Assembly: GCF_000703005.1 (NCBI RefSeq)
Contig: NZ_JNLH01000001.1
Coordinates: 1,419,001-1,483,000, forward strand
Source: Pseudobutyrivibrio ruminis HUN009
Lineage (GTDB): Bacteria; Bacillota; Clostridia; Lachnospirales; Lachnospiraceae
Reading direction: 5' to 3'
Length of the DNA stretch: 64,000 nt
Position 1 is the stretch's first letter. Each line of letters begins with the position of its first letter. Of this stretch, positions 1 through 9,300 are shown piece by piece. The position numbers and the translations under genes were made by a program. The notes under the pieces are model-generated. The model worked only from the letters and a program-made list of their open reading frames with translations, was not told the origin of the DNA and made no database searches.

Positions 1-1359
1 AGTACCCATGATTTCACCGTACTGCTGCTTCTTAGGTGTAGCACCAAGAATGTAACCTGTCTTAAGATCCTGTGAAGTATCACCAGCCATACAAGCTGCG
101 ATACAGATGATAGAACCGATTGCGATAGCACCCTGCATACCGTGAGCACCTGTATCACCAGCAACCTTTAAGCAGATTGTAGCGATAAGGATAGTAGCAA
201 TTGTCATACCTGAAACAGGGTTGTTTGAGCTACCTACAAGACCAACCATACGTGAAGAAACGGCACTGAAGAAGAAACCGAATACTACGATGATAATAGC
301 ACCAAGTAATGAAACTGGTACAGCAGGTACAAGCCAGATAGCAAGGATAAGTACTACGATAGCACCAAGTACAAATCTTATGTCCATATCAAGAGCAGTT
401 CTCTCGTTTGTAGTAGTACCAGCATTCTTGATGCTCTTGATAGAATCCATAAATGTCTTAACGATAAGTGGAAGTGTCTTGATAAGGCTGATGATACCAG
501 CAGAAGCAACGGCACCTGCACCAATGTATTTAATGTAGCTTGCCCAGATAGCTGAAGCGCCGCCAGTAGCATAAAGCTCTGCAACAGAAACGCTAGCTGG
601 GTACATAACGATGTCACCACCAAATGTAACGATGGCTGGAATAAGAACGAACCATCCGATTACACCACCGGCGAACATGTAAGCTGAAATACGAGGACCG
701 CAGATATAACCAACTGAAACAAGAGCTGGATAAACTTCTGCAGAAAGCTCTGTCTTTAAAGCATCAAGCTTGATAGTAACAACACCCTGGATAGCACAGA
801 ATCCATCTACAAGGAGCTTTACCACAGCACCGATTCCCATACCAATGAAAACGGACTTAGCAGATGAGCCACCCTCTTCTCCTGCAAGAAGAACCTCTGC
901 ACAAGCAGTTCCTTCTGGATAAGGGAGAACACCATGCTCCTGAACGATAAGTGCGCTACGAAGTGGAACCATGAAGAATACTCCAAGTAAACCACCGAAT
1001 AACGCGATTACAGTGATTGTAACAAGTGAAGGTGTTTCCATAACGCCTTCCTTTGCCCAAAGGAAAAGTGCAGGCATTGTAAAGATTGCACCTGCAGCAA
1101 GAGACTCACCGGCTGAACCGATAGTCTGTACCATGTTACTTTCAAGGATTGAGTCCTTCTTTAAGATAACACGGATAACTGCCATAGAAATAACAGCTGC
1201 TGGGATAGAAGCGGATACTGTCATACCAACTCTAAGTCCCAAGTAAGCGTTCGCTGCACCGAAGATAACAGCAAGAAGAAGACCCATAATAATAGAAGTA
1301 GGAGTCATCTCTGGAGTTACTTTGTCTGCAGGAACGTAAGGTTTGAATTCCTGATTCAT
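1..1359 (-). CDS. OPT family oligopeptide transporter (3' end outside window)
   Basis: This is a membrane transporter of the OPT family, which imports oligopeptides or metal-peptide complexes by proton symport. The reverse strand reads open for 453 codons from an ATG at 1359 to the window edge and begins MNQEFKPYVPADKVTPEMT. Several long hydrophobic stretches, Gly-rich loops such as GAANAYLGLRVGMTVSAS, and the YPEGTACAEVLLAGE segment are typical of prokaryotic OPT proteins. GGAG lies nine bases before the start. The family is usually 600 to 700 residues, so roughly the last third is missing. A TTGCAT/TATAAT promoter with a palindrome in its spacer lies just upstream. The substrate cannot be told from sequence. 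Confidence 0.9.
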   Translation of the reverse strand, partial: MNQEFKPYVPADKVTPEMTPTSIIMGLLLAVIFGAANAYLGLRVGMTVSASIPAAVISMAVIRVILKKDSILESNMVQTIGSAGESLAAGAIFTMPALFLWAKEGVMETPSLVTITVIALFGGLLGVFFMVPLRSALIVQEHGVLPYPEGTACAEVLLAGEEGGSSAKSVFIGMGIGAVVKLLVDGFCAIQGVVTIKLDALKTELSAEVYPALVSVGYICGPRISAYMFAGGVIGWFVLIPAIVTFGGDIVMYPASVSVAELYATGGASAIWASYIKYIGAGAVASAGIISLIKTLPLIVKTFMDSIKSIKNAGTTTNERTALDMDIRFVLGAIVVLILAIWLVPAVPVSLLGAIIIVVFGFFFSAVSSRMVGLVGSSNNPVSGMTIATILIATICLKVAGDTGAHGMQGAIAIGSIICIAACMAGDTSQDLKTGYILGATPKKQQYGEIMGT

Positions 1360-1394
1360 AATATTTTATCTCCTTTAATAACAACAGTTTTTAC

Positions 1395-1457
1395 ATTATA
1401 TATTCACTTTAAAGTGAATGCAAATTGATGTATTAAAGTGTTAAAGTGCTAAAGTGC
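1395..1457 (-). promoter_or_regulatory. Promoter of the OPT gene with palindromic operator and three phased half-sites
   Basis: On the minus strand TTGCAT (1418-1423) and TATAAT (1395-1400) are separated by exactly 17 bases. The spacer is almost filled by the perfect palindrome TTCACTTTAAAGTGAA (1403-1418). Further upstream, in plus-strand reading, the 8-base unit (C/T)TAAAGTG occurs three times head to tail at 1433-1440, 1441-1448 and 1449-1456 (the last ending in C-rich sequence). The layout suggests a repressor site over the core promoter plus auxiliary half-sites. Confidence 0.65.
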
Positions 1458-1605
1458 AACCGGTAAACCTTTTATCTTAAACGTTTTAGCAAGAAAAGTT
1501 CACAAATTGTTCACAAAATGCCCGTAGACAAAATAAAGTTGCGAGACTATTATATAGAAGTTCGCTATATAGACGAGAAATTTATAGACGGGGAGGCATG
1601 AGAAA

Positions 1606-1743
1606 ATGGCTATTGGTGAAATTATTACTTGCACAAGTCCTGAAGATTTGTACAGAAGAGCAGAGGACTTACTTCAAAAAGGAGTTAAAACAGTATTCGT
1701 TGCACGTAACACCTTAAAGGTTGTCAGCGTTACTACAAAATAG
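1606..1743 (+). CDS. Small hypothetical protein (45 aa)
   Basis: A short reading frame starts MAIGEIITCTSPEDLYRRA and ends VVSVTTK. It is charged and helix-prone, with no membrane segment or metal motif, and I do not recognise a family. GGGGAGG at 1590-1596 sits nine bases before the ATG, and a strong terminator follows 15 bases after the stop, so the gene looks like a complete single-gene unit. A second ATG at 1598 in another frame is too close to the ribosome-binding site to be used. Coding status is an inference from these signals. Confidence 0.5.
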   Translation: MAIGEIITCTSPEDLYRRAEDLLQKGVKTVFVARNTLKVVSVTTK

Positions 1744-1757
1744 ATCCGAAATGCCTG

Positions 1758-1790
1758 GACCGATGGAATTATCCATCGGTCTTTTTTTGT
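1758..1790 (+). terminator. Rho-independent terminator of the 45-aa ORF
   Basis: A ten-base stem (1758-1767 with 1772-1781, beginning GACCGATGG) with a four-base loop is followed by a run of seven T. Confidence 0.85.
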
Positions 1791-1811
1791 TTTGGGATTG
1801 TTGTAATTCTA

Positions 1812-1838
1812 CACTTTAACTTGCTAAAGTAATATGAT
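1812..1838 (+). promoter_or_regulatory. Operator and -10 box of the ABC importer operon
   Basis: CACTTTAA (1812-1819), four bases, then CTAAAGT (1824-1830) form the inverted repeat ACTTTA-N6-TAAAGT directly upstream of a TATGAT -10 box (1833-1838). The same arrangement occurs before aspartokinase and a palindromic form occurs before the OPT gene. A repressor bound here would cover the promoter; the regulator is not in the window. Confidence 0.5.
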
Positions 1839-1882
1839 AGAATGAATCACATGATAAGTTTTGGGTAAAGGAGAAGAGATAT

Positions 1883-2944
1883 ATGAAAAAGAAAGTCTTA
1901 TCTATGATGTTAAGTATGGTTATGGCTACTGCAATGCTAGTTGGTTGTGGTGCATCTTCAGATAATAATGAGACTATCAAAGAAGAGGAAACTGCAGCCG
2001 GAGCTGAGGGGCAGGTTTATAAGGTTGGTATTGTTCAGTATGTAGACGATGCTTCTTTAAATCAGATTGTAGCCAACCTTGAGTCACAGCTTGATTTGCT
2101 TGCCAAGGAAAACGGATGCACATTTGAGTACGAAGACTACTATTATAATGGCAATGCAGATTCAACCACAATCAACCAGATTGTTACTGAGCTTATCAAT
2201 GACGAGGTTGATGTGATTGTACCAATCGCTACTCCTACAGCAATGATTTGCCAGGCAGCAACAGAGGATAATCAGATTCCAGTGGTATTTGCAGCTGTAT
2301 CAGATCCAGAGGCAGCAGGCCTTGTAGAGAGCAATGACGCACCAGGTGCAAATGTTACAGGTACATCAGACGCATTAAACACAGAAGCAGTTCTAGACTT
2401 AATGCTTGCACAGAATAGAGACTTGAATAAAGTAGGTTTACTTTATGATAAGGGGCAGGATTCATCAGCAGGACCAATCAAGGATGCAAAGAAGTACCTT
2501 GAGGCTGCTGGTATTGAATATGTTGAAAAGACAGGAAACACTAATGATGAAGTTATGCTTGCTGCAGATGCACTTGTTGCAGAAGGTGTAGAAGCTGTTT
2601 TCACACCAACTGACAACACTATCATGACAGCAGAGCTTGGAATCTATGAGAAGTTTATTGAAGCTGGAATCCCACATTACTGTGGTGCTGATTCATTCGC
2701 TCTTAATGGTGCTTACCTTGGCTATGGTGTAAACTATGCGACACTTGGACAGGAGACTGCAAACATGGTTGCAGAAATTCTTGTAGAGGGTAAAGATCCA
2801 GCAACACTTCCAGTTAAGACTCTTGATAATGGAACAGCTACTGTTAACACTGAAACAGCAGCAGCTCTTAATCTAGATTATGATAAGCTTCGCGATATGT
2901 GCGATGGATTAGTTGAAGTGCAGACAGCGGAGGAATTTGATTAA
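1883..2944 (+). CDS. ABC transporter substrate-binding lipoprotein (TrpX-like, COG2984 type)
   Basis: This is the extracellular binding protein of an ABC importer. It has a lysine-rich signal peptide and lipobox LVGC near residues 19-22, so it should be lipid-anchored. The mature part reads VGIVQYVDDASLNQIV and later PIATPTAMICQAA and PVVFAAVSDPEAAGLV, which is the pattern of the COG2984 (DUF534) family. At 353 residues it is full length. The stop overlaps the start of the permease gene (TAATG), so the three genes are translationally coupled. Members with this gene order have been proposed to import tryptophan or another amino acid; sharing an operator motif with aspartokinase fits an amino-acid substrate, which remains inference. 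Confidence 0.85.
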   Translation: MKKKVLSMMLSMVMATAMLVGCGASSDNNETIKEEETAAGAEGQVYKVGIVQYVDDASLNQIVANLESQLDLLAKENGCTFEYEDYYYNGNADSTTINQIVTELINDEVDVIVPIATPTAMICQAATEDNQIPVVFAAVSDPEAAGLVESNDAPGANVTGTSDALNTEAVLDLMLAQNRDLNKVGLLYDKGQDSSAGPIKDAKKYLEAAGIEYVEKTGNTNDEVMLAADALVAEGVEAVFTPTDNTIMTAELGIYEKFIEAGIPHYCGADSFALNGAYLGYGVNYATLGQETANMVAEILVEGKDPATLPVKTLDNGTATVNTETAAALNLDYDKLRDMCDGLVEVQTAEEFD

Positions 2945-3888
2945 TGTCTAGTATTTTTACAGTGTCGATTTTTCAAAGTGCTTTAGAACTAGGGTGTATA
3001 TACGCCCTAGTTGCTTTGGCACTTTTTATTTCTTTTACAATACTTAATATTGCAGATTTGACAACAGATGGATGTTTCACATTAGGCTGTGCGGTTGGTG
3101 CCATGGTCACTTTAGCTGGACATCCATTTCTTGCACTATTTGCTGCCATGGTGGCAGGTGCAATGGCGGGTTTTGTTACAGCATTTTTGCAGACAAAGCT
3201 TGGAGTAGAATCAATTCTTGCTGGTATCATTGTCAATACCGGCTTATACACAATAAATATTGCTGTTATGGGATTTTCCTCTATAGCAAACCTCTTTGGA
3301 TGCGATACTTTATTTTCCATAGGAAAGGATACTCTTGGTAGCACCTTTATTGGAGACTGGTATAAGGTCATTTTGGTGGCCCTTATTGTGGCAGTGATAT
3401 CTTCTATTTTATGGTGGTTTTTAGGTACCACTTTAGGTATGTCGATTCGTGCCACAGGTGACAATGCAGATATGGTCAAATCTTCATCTATCAATCCTAC
3501 ATTTACAATCACAGTTGGACTTTGTCTTGCAAACTCACTTACTGGCCTTTCTGGAGCATTGATTGCTCAGTATCAAAAGTCAGCAGACATTAATATTGGA
3601 ACAGGAATGGTGACAATAGCCCTTGCTTCACTTATCATTGGTCAAACTTTGATTGGAAATAAGGGAAGTATGCTTCGTAGAATTTTAGGTACTATTTTAG
3701 GATCTGTGCTTTATCGTTTTATTGTTGCAATAGCGCTCCGTCTTTCTGTACCAGCAGAGGCATTAAAGCTTGTATCAGCACTTATTGTTGCTATTGCTAT
3801 TGCGGCTCCTTATGTAAGGAAAAAGGTTGCCCTTAAAAAGAGAGAGTTTGCAAACTATAGAGGAAGTGCTAGGGGGGAGGTAAAGTAA
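2944..3888 (+). CDS. ABC transporter permease (TrpY-like, COG4120 type)
   Basis: This is the integral membrane subunit of the importer begun at 1883. The 314 residues are largely hydrophobic, with some eight predicted membrane segments; the segment ADLTTDGCFTLGCAVGAM and the loop GLSGALIAQYQKSADI resemble the BPD_transp_2 permeases of COG4120. The C-terminus is basic (YVRKKVALKKREF), as expected for a cytoplasmic tail. Start and stop each overlap their neighbours by one base, which points to equal co-translation of the three subunits. Confidence 0.85.
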   Translation: MSSIFTVSIFQSALELGCIYALVALALFISFTILNIADLTTDGCFTLGCAVGAMVTLAGHPFLALFAAMVAGAMAGFVTAFLQTKLGVESILAGIIVNTGLYTINIAVMGFSSIANLFGCDTLFSIGKDTLGSTFIGDWYKVILVALIVAVISSILWWFLGTTLGMSIRATGDNADMVKSSSINPTFTITVGLCLANSLTGLSGALIAQYQKSADINIGTGMVTIALASLIIGQTLIGNKGSMLRRILGTILGSVLYRFIVAIALRLSVPAEALKLVSALIVAIAIAAPYVRKKVALKKREFANYRGSARGEVK

Positions 3889-4688
3889 TGCTAAAAATTG
3901 ATAATATCTCTAAAACCTTCAACCCTGGTACAGTTAATGAAAAGGCTGCACTCACAAATCTTTCTTTAGAGCTGAAAGATGGAGATTTTGCTACAATCGT
4001 TGGTTCAAACGGAGCAGGTAAATCAACAATGTTTAATGCCATTGCCGGCACATTTATTGTTGATGAAGGCAATATCTATTTGGACGATGAGGATATCACT
4101 TTCAAAAAGGAATATATGCGAAGCAGAGTCATCGGCCATCTTTTCCAGGACCCTTTAAAGGGAACTGCTCCAAATATGACCATCGAAGAAAACATGGCTT
4201 TGGCATATCTTCGTGCTTCTCATTCTTCAGGAAAACTCTTTTCTCGTATCAGTGCAAAAGATAAATCTCGATTTAGAGAACAATTATCCTTGCTTGGAAT
4301 GGGACTAGAGGATAGAATGAAACAGCCGGTTGGTTTGCTTTCAGGTGGACAAAGACAAGCTCTTACACTTTTAATGGCTACATTTGTTACTCCAAAGCTA
4401 TTGCTATTAGATGAGCACACCGCGGCCCTTGACCCAGCCACAGCAGAAAAGGTTTTGGACCTTACAAAATCTATTGTTAAGGAACAGGGAATAACTTGTC
4501 TGATGGTTACTCACAACATGCATCAGGCACTTGAGGTTGGAAATCGTACCCTGATGATGAATGCAGGACACATTGTCTTTGACACCTCTGGAGAGGAACG
4601 TTCAAAGCTTACAGTTGCAGACCTTTTGGAGAAGTTCAAAACTGGAGCTGGGGAAGAATTAGACAATGATAGGGTTTTACTTTCATAA
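3888..4688 (+). CDS. ABC transporter ATP-binding protein (TrpZ-like, COG1101 type)
   Basis: This is the ATPase that powers the importer. It shows a Walker A loop GSNGAGKS near residue 38, the ABC signature LSGGQRQ near residue 146, Walker B LLLLDE and the switch-histidine region LMVTHN. At 266 residues it is a normal single-domain ATPase. It overlaps the permease stop by one base and ends the operon. The next promoter, for aspartokinase, starts about 15 bases after its stop. Confidence 0.9.
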   Translation: MLKIDNISKTFNPGTVNEKAALTNLSLELKDGDFATIVGSNGAGKSTMFNAIAGTFIVDEGNIYLDDEDITFKKEYMRSRVIGHLFQDPLKGTAPNMTIEENMALAYLRASHSSGKLFSRISAKDKSRFREQLSLLGMGLEDRMKQPVGLLSGGQRQALTLLMATFVTPKLLLLDEHTAALDPATAEKVLDLTKSIVKEQGITCLMVTHNMHQALEVGNRTLMMNAGHIVFDTSGEERSKLTVADLLEKFKTGAGEELDNDRVLLS

Positions 4689-4704
4689 CTTTTATGCAAG
4701 TTAC

Positions 4705-4740
4705 CACTTTAAATCACTAAAGTATTTTAGTATTATATTA
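4705..4740 (+). promoter_or_regulatory. Promoter region and operator of aspartokinase
   Basis: CACTTTAA (4705-4712), four bases, CTAAAGT (4717-4723) repeat the operator layout of the upstream ABC operon with the same spacing. TATTAT (4731-4736) just downstream is a plausible -10 box. No lysine riboswitch or T-box is visible in the 94 bases before the gene, so control by a DNA-binding protein is likely. Confidence 0.45.
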
Positions 4741-4782
4741 TAACCGAGCTATATCTATATAAAACAGGAAGAGGAAATAATA

Positions 4783-6105
4783 ATGAAAAAGGTAGTTAAA
4801 TTTGGCGGAAGTTCATTAGCTGATGCAGGTCAGTTTAAGAAGGTTGGGGACATCATCCGCGCAGACGAAAACAGGGTATTTGTAGTTCCATCTGCACCAG
4901 GAAAGAGAAACAGCAAGGATACAAAAGTTACAGATATGCTTATTGCTACTTATGAAGCAGCAAAGGCAGGCAAGGATGTTACAGAAAACCTTGCAGCAAT
5001 TAAGGCGAGATACGATGAAATCATTACAGGTCTGGACTTAAAAGGCTTTTCTCTTGATGAGGATTTCAAAAAGATTGCCGCTGATATTAAAGAAGACCTT
5101 TCATTAGACTATTTAGCAAGCCGTGGAGAGTTCCTTAACGGCAAGATTATGGCAGAATATTTAGGCTATGATTTCATCGATGCAAAGGATGTTATTTTCT
5201 TCAACGAAGAAGGACAGCTTAACGCATATAAAACAGAAAAGACAATGTCAAAGGCCCTTGAGGAACATCCACATGCTGTTATTCCAGGCTTCTACGGATG
5301 CGGTAAAGATGGCAAAGTTAAGACTTTCTCACGCGGTGGTTCTGATGTTACTGGCTCAATCGTTGCAGGTGCTGCAAAGGTTGATGTATATGAGAACTGG
5401 ACTGATGTTTCAGGTTTCTTGATTTGCGACCCTCGTATTGTAAAGAATCCAGTTGCAATGCAGACAATCACATATCGTGAGCTTCGCGAGCTTTCATACA
5501 TGGGTGCTTCAGTTCTCCATGAAGATGCTATTTTCCCAGTTCGCTCAGCAGGTATTCCTATCAATATCAAGAACACAAACAAGCCAGATGACGAAGGTAC
5601 ATGGATTGTAGAAAGCACTGGACAGCGCAATGAATATGTCATCACAGGTATTGCTGGTAAGAAGGGCTTCTGTACAGTTCTTATTACTAAGTCACTTATG
5701 AACTCTGAGGTAGGTTTCTGTAGAAAGGCTCTTCAGGCGTTTGAGGACAATGGAATTTGTATCGAGCATATGCCTTCAGGTATCGATACTATGACTGTAG
5801 TTGTTCACGAGGATGAGTTCATCAATAAGGAGCAGGCTGTTGTTTCAGCTATTCACAGAAACTGTTCACCAGATTCAATCGAAATCGAATCCGACCTTGC
5901 ACTTATCGCAGTTGTAGGTCGTGGTATGAAAAACACTCGTGGTACTGCCGGCAGAATCTTTGCAGCACTTAGCCATGCTCATGTAAATGTTCGCATGATT
6001 GATCAGGGTTCTTCAGAGCTTAATATCATAATTGGTGTGGAAAATGCAGATTTTGAAGCAGCAGTTAAAGCTATCTACGATATTTTTGTAACTACAAAGT
6101 TATAA
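4783..6105 (+). CDS. lysC: Aspartate kinase
   Basis: This enzyme phosphorylates L-aspartate, the first step to lysine, threonine, methionine and diaminopimelate. The N-terminus carries the KFGGSSLADAG nucleotide-binding motif (residues 5-15), and TFSRGGSDVTGS near residue 180 is the conserved aspartate-binding segment. About 150 C-terminal residues form the paired ACT domains used for feedback inhibition. At 440 residues it is a monofunctional enzyme without a fused homoserine dehydrogenase. It stands alone with its own promoter. A dapL gene for the same pathway lies at 24716. Confidence 0.93.
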   Translation: MKKVVKFGGSSLADAGQFKKVGDIIRADENRVFVVPSAPGKRNSKDTKVTDMLIATYEAAKAGKDVTENLAAIKARYDEIITGLDLKGFSLDEDFKKIAADIKEDLSLDYLASRGEFLNGKIMAEYLGYDFIDAKDVIFFNEEGQLNAYKTEKTMSKALEEHPHAVIPGFYGCGKDGKVKTFSRGGSDVTGSIVAGAAKVDVYENWTDVSGFLICDPRIVKNPVAMQTITYRELRELSYMGASVLHEDAIFPVRSAGIPINIKNTNKPDDEGTWIVESTGQRNEYVITGIAGKKGFCTVLITKSLMNSEVGFCRKALQAFEDNGICIEHMPSGIDTMTVVVHEDEFINKEQAVVSAIHRNCSPDSIEIESDLALIAVVGRGMKNTRGTAGRIFAALSHAHVNVRMIDQGSSELNIIIGVENADFEAAVKAIYDIFVTTKL

Positions 6106-6186
6106 TCTGACATATTTTATAAAATCTTATTAATATCAAAAAACTCTATTTTCATTATTGACTAAACAATTAAATTGTCTTATATT

Positions 6187-6243
6187 CTTGTTATTGGGGA
6201 TTGAAAAAATCCCCAATAATCAAGATGCGCAACCAATTGCGCA
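6187..6243. other. Two adjacent hairpins between lysC and the amylase gene
   Basis: TTATTGGGGA (6191-6200) pairs with TCCCCAATAA (6210-6219), extended by CTTG (6187-6190) and CAAG (6221-6224). Immediately after, TGCGCAA (6226-6232) pairs with TTGCGCA (6237-6243) around a CCAA loop. Neither has a T-run, so they are not a standard terminator; they could stall or stabilise the lysC transcript end or lie in the amylase leader. Confidence 0.45.
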
Positions 6244-6330
6244 ACAACTTAATAATGTTTCAATTTTGGAGCTTTAGTTATTAGGCCGACTAAGGATTCA
6301 AAGAATGTAATGGAAAGGGAGGTTCTATTC

Positions 6331-9300
6331 ATGAAAAGAATGGGGAAGGTGACAAAACGAATTGTCACAGTCTGCATTGCTTTTGCTATGTTACTAGGAT
6401 TACCTGGTGCAAATCTAGCAATGCTATCAGAAAATGGCCTAAACACAGTTCAGGCCGCATCAAAGGTCAGCAGAGAGTCGGTTCACGACGGAGCTATTCT
6501 TCACGCATTTTGTTGGAATTTTAATACTATCAAGGAGAATATGGCAGATATTGCAGCTGCAGGATATACAGCTGTCCAAACATCACCTATTAATGATTGC
6601 CTGTCTACAGAGCCAGGTCTTACTTTGTATAGTGATTCTGGTAAGTGGTATTACCATTATCAGCCTACTGATTGGGTTATTGGAAACTACCAGCTTGGCA
6701 CAAGGGATGAGTTTAAGGCTATGTGCGAAACAGCCGATGAATATGGAATCGCTGTAATAGTTGATATTGATCCAAATCATACAACACCTTTATTCTCAGA
6801 AATCAGCCAGGATTATCTTGATGCTGTAGGCGCAAGCTACGATGATGTAACTAATCTTTATCACATCAATGGCTCAGATGTAACAAGAAATATTGATTAC
6901 AGTGATAGAGTGTCAGTTGTTTATGACCCAATGGGCGGTTTGCCAGATGTTGATACAGAAAGTGACGCTTTCCAGGCATATTTCTATCAGTTCTTAGCAG
7001 ATTGTATTAATTGCGGTGCTGATGGATTCAGAATTGATACTGCAAAGCATATTGCACTTCCAGATGATGGAGTTCCAGAAACTTATGCAGGTCAAGAGGA
7101 TAGAAATGATTTTTATCCAAATATGAAATCATATATCGATGATTTAGATAATGTAGATTATGATGATTTGTTTGTATATGGAGAAGTTCTTCAGGGCGAT
7201 ACAGACAGACTCGCAGCATATCAGGATATGCTTGGTGGAACTACAGCAAGCAACTATGGTGCTAAAATCAGAAGTGCTGTTTCATCAGGTTCACTTTCTG
7301 CAAGCAAACTAGAAAGCTATGGAATTAGCGATGATACAACTACAGGAACAACCTATACAGCCGATTCAGACAAGCTTGTTACCTGGGTTGAATCACACGA
7401 CAACTACATAAATGACAAATCTTATAACACAGTTGATGACACAGAGGTAATCCTTGGTTGGGCTATAATTGCTTCAAGAGAGGCTGGAACACCACTGTTT
7501 TTCAGCCGACCAAATAATAGCTCTGCTGAAAATCCATGGGGAGATAATGTTCTAGGCGCAGCAGGTTCAGATTTATATAAAGATCCTCAGGTTGTTGCAG
7601 TTAATAAGTTTAGAACTGCCATGACAGGTGAGGATGAATACCTTAGAAATCCAAATGGAAATAATTCTGTTCTCATGGTTGAGAGAGGCACAAAGGGAGC
7701 AGTTATAATCAATGGCTCTGATGAATCATTTGATTTAGAGTCAGAGACAAATCTTGCAGATGGCACTTACGTCAATTCTGTAGAAGGTGAAGATGGTATC
7801 TTTACAGTCCAGGATGGCGTGATCTCCGGAAAAATTTCAGCTAAGTCAGTTGTTGTTCTTGATGAAGCAACTGATGGGGAGTATTCCACGCTATTCTTCT
7901 TTAACTCAAAACAGTGGTCTACTGTTAGCGCTATTGTTGATGGTAATACTTATGATTGTGATAGCACTGGTGATGGTTGGTGGAAAGTTACCATTCCATC
8001 GGAAGAATTCGAAGTAGTATTTACAGATGGAACAAGCAAATCAGATAAGTTTTCAATTACAAGTACTTCAGGAAAATATTTGACTGGAGAAAACAGCAAT
8101 TGCTACATGACAAAGGCTGAGGCAGAAAAGGCAATTGGCGTTGTAACCACATCAGTGTATTTCTATAACACAGAGGAATGGTCAACAGTTAAAGCCTATG
8201 CTTGGCTGGATGGTGGTGCACAGATTTTTGGAGGATGGCCAGGAGCTACAGCTAAAAGTGAGGGAGACTATTGGTGGAGAGTTGATGTCAAGCTTATGAG
8301 CGATGATGATTTCTCTATCATATTTAATAACGGCTCTGGCGCACAGACTGTAGATATAAAGATTTCCGATAAGACAAAGACATATATCGCTTTAGATGGT
8401 GGTAGCAGTAATGGAAATCTTACAGTAGGTCTTTACAGTTCAAAGGATGAGGCTATGGATGCTACTGGAATTTATCCGGATAAGACTACTGTGTACTTCT
8501 ATAACACAAAGGGCTGGGAGACAGTTGGAGTTTATACATGGGGTGCAGTAAGCCTTGGGGATTGGCCAGGCGAGAAGGCAACCTATGATGGCGATGATTG
8601 GTGGAAGATGACCATCAACGCGGCACCAGGTGATGACTTCAATATCATTTTTAATGACATGGGAAATGGTGGTCAGACTGGTGATTTAAAGGTTACAAGT
8701 ATTAAAAATGTTTACTTCTGGGGCAGCAATGCCTATGGCTCTAAGAAAGAGGCTGAGGCGGCTGCCAAGGCAGCATCTGAGCGAGAAGCTGAAGAAGTTG
8801 AAGAAGAGGATGGATACACTCTAGTATATTTCTACGATGAAAATCAGTGGGATGATGTATATGTATATGCTTGGGGAGGCAATTACAACAATTGCATTGG
8901 AGATTGGCCAGGTACCCAGATGACATTTATTGGCGATAATTGGTACGCTGCTAATGTATTAACAGAAGCAATTGAAAACACTGATTTACACTTAATCTTC
9001 AATAATGGTAATGGAACACAGTTAGCTGACAATGTAATGACAGATAAGACAAAGCTTTACTTTGCATCAAGAAGCACTGATGCATTTTCTTCTAAAGATG
9101 AGGTTATGGAGCTAGTTGGAAAGACCACAGAAGAAGATGATGACGATGATGATGTTACATATAAAGATGTAGAGGAAGAGACGGAAGTTGCTGATGGCAT
9201 GGTTCGTGTGTACTATCAGCTTAGCTCAGATTGGGATAGCGATGTATATATGTATGCATGGCTGAAACAGGCTGATGGAACTAGTGCAGGCTTATTACCT

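Noticed and set aside
1598..1717. Alternative short ORF starting at ATG 1598
   Set aside because: Its start is one base from the GGGGAGG site, too close for initiation; the frame starting at 1606 has proper spacing.
3072..3341. 89-residue plus-strand frame inside the permease gene
   Set aside because: It is an out-of-frame shadow, rich in Cys and Trp, with no start signal.
2973..3512. 179-residue minus-strand frame inside the permease gene
   Set aside because: The plus-strand permease fits its neighbours, has motifs and overlaps both adjacent genes. The antisense frame has no ribosome-binding site or recognisable family.
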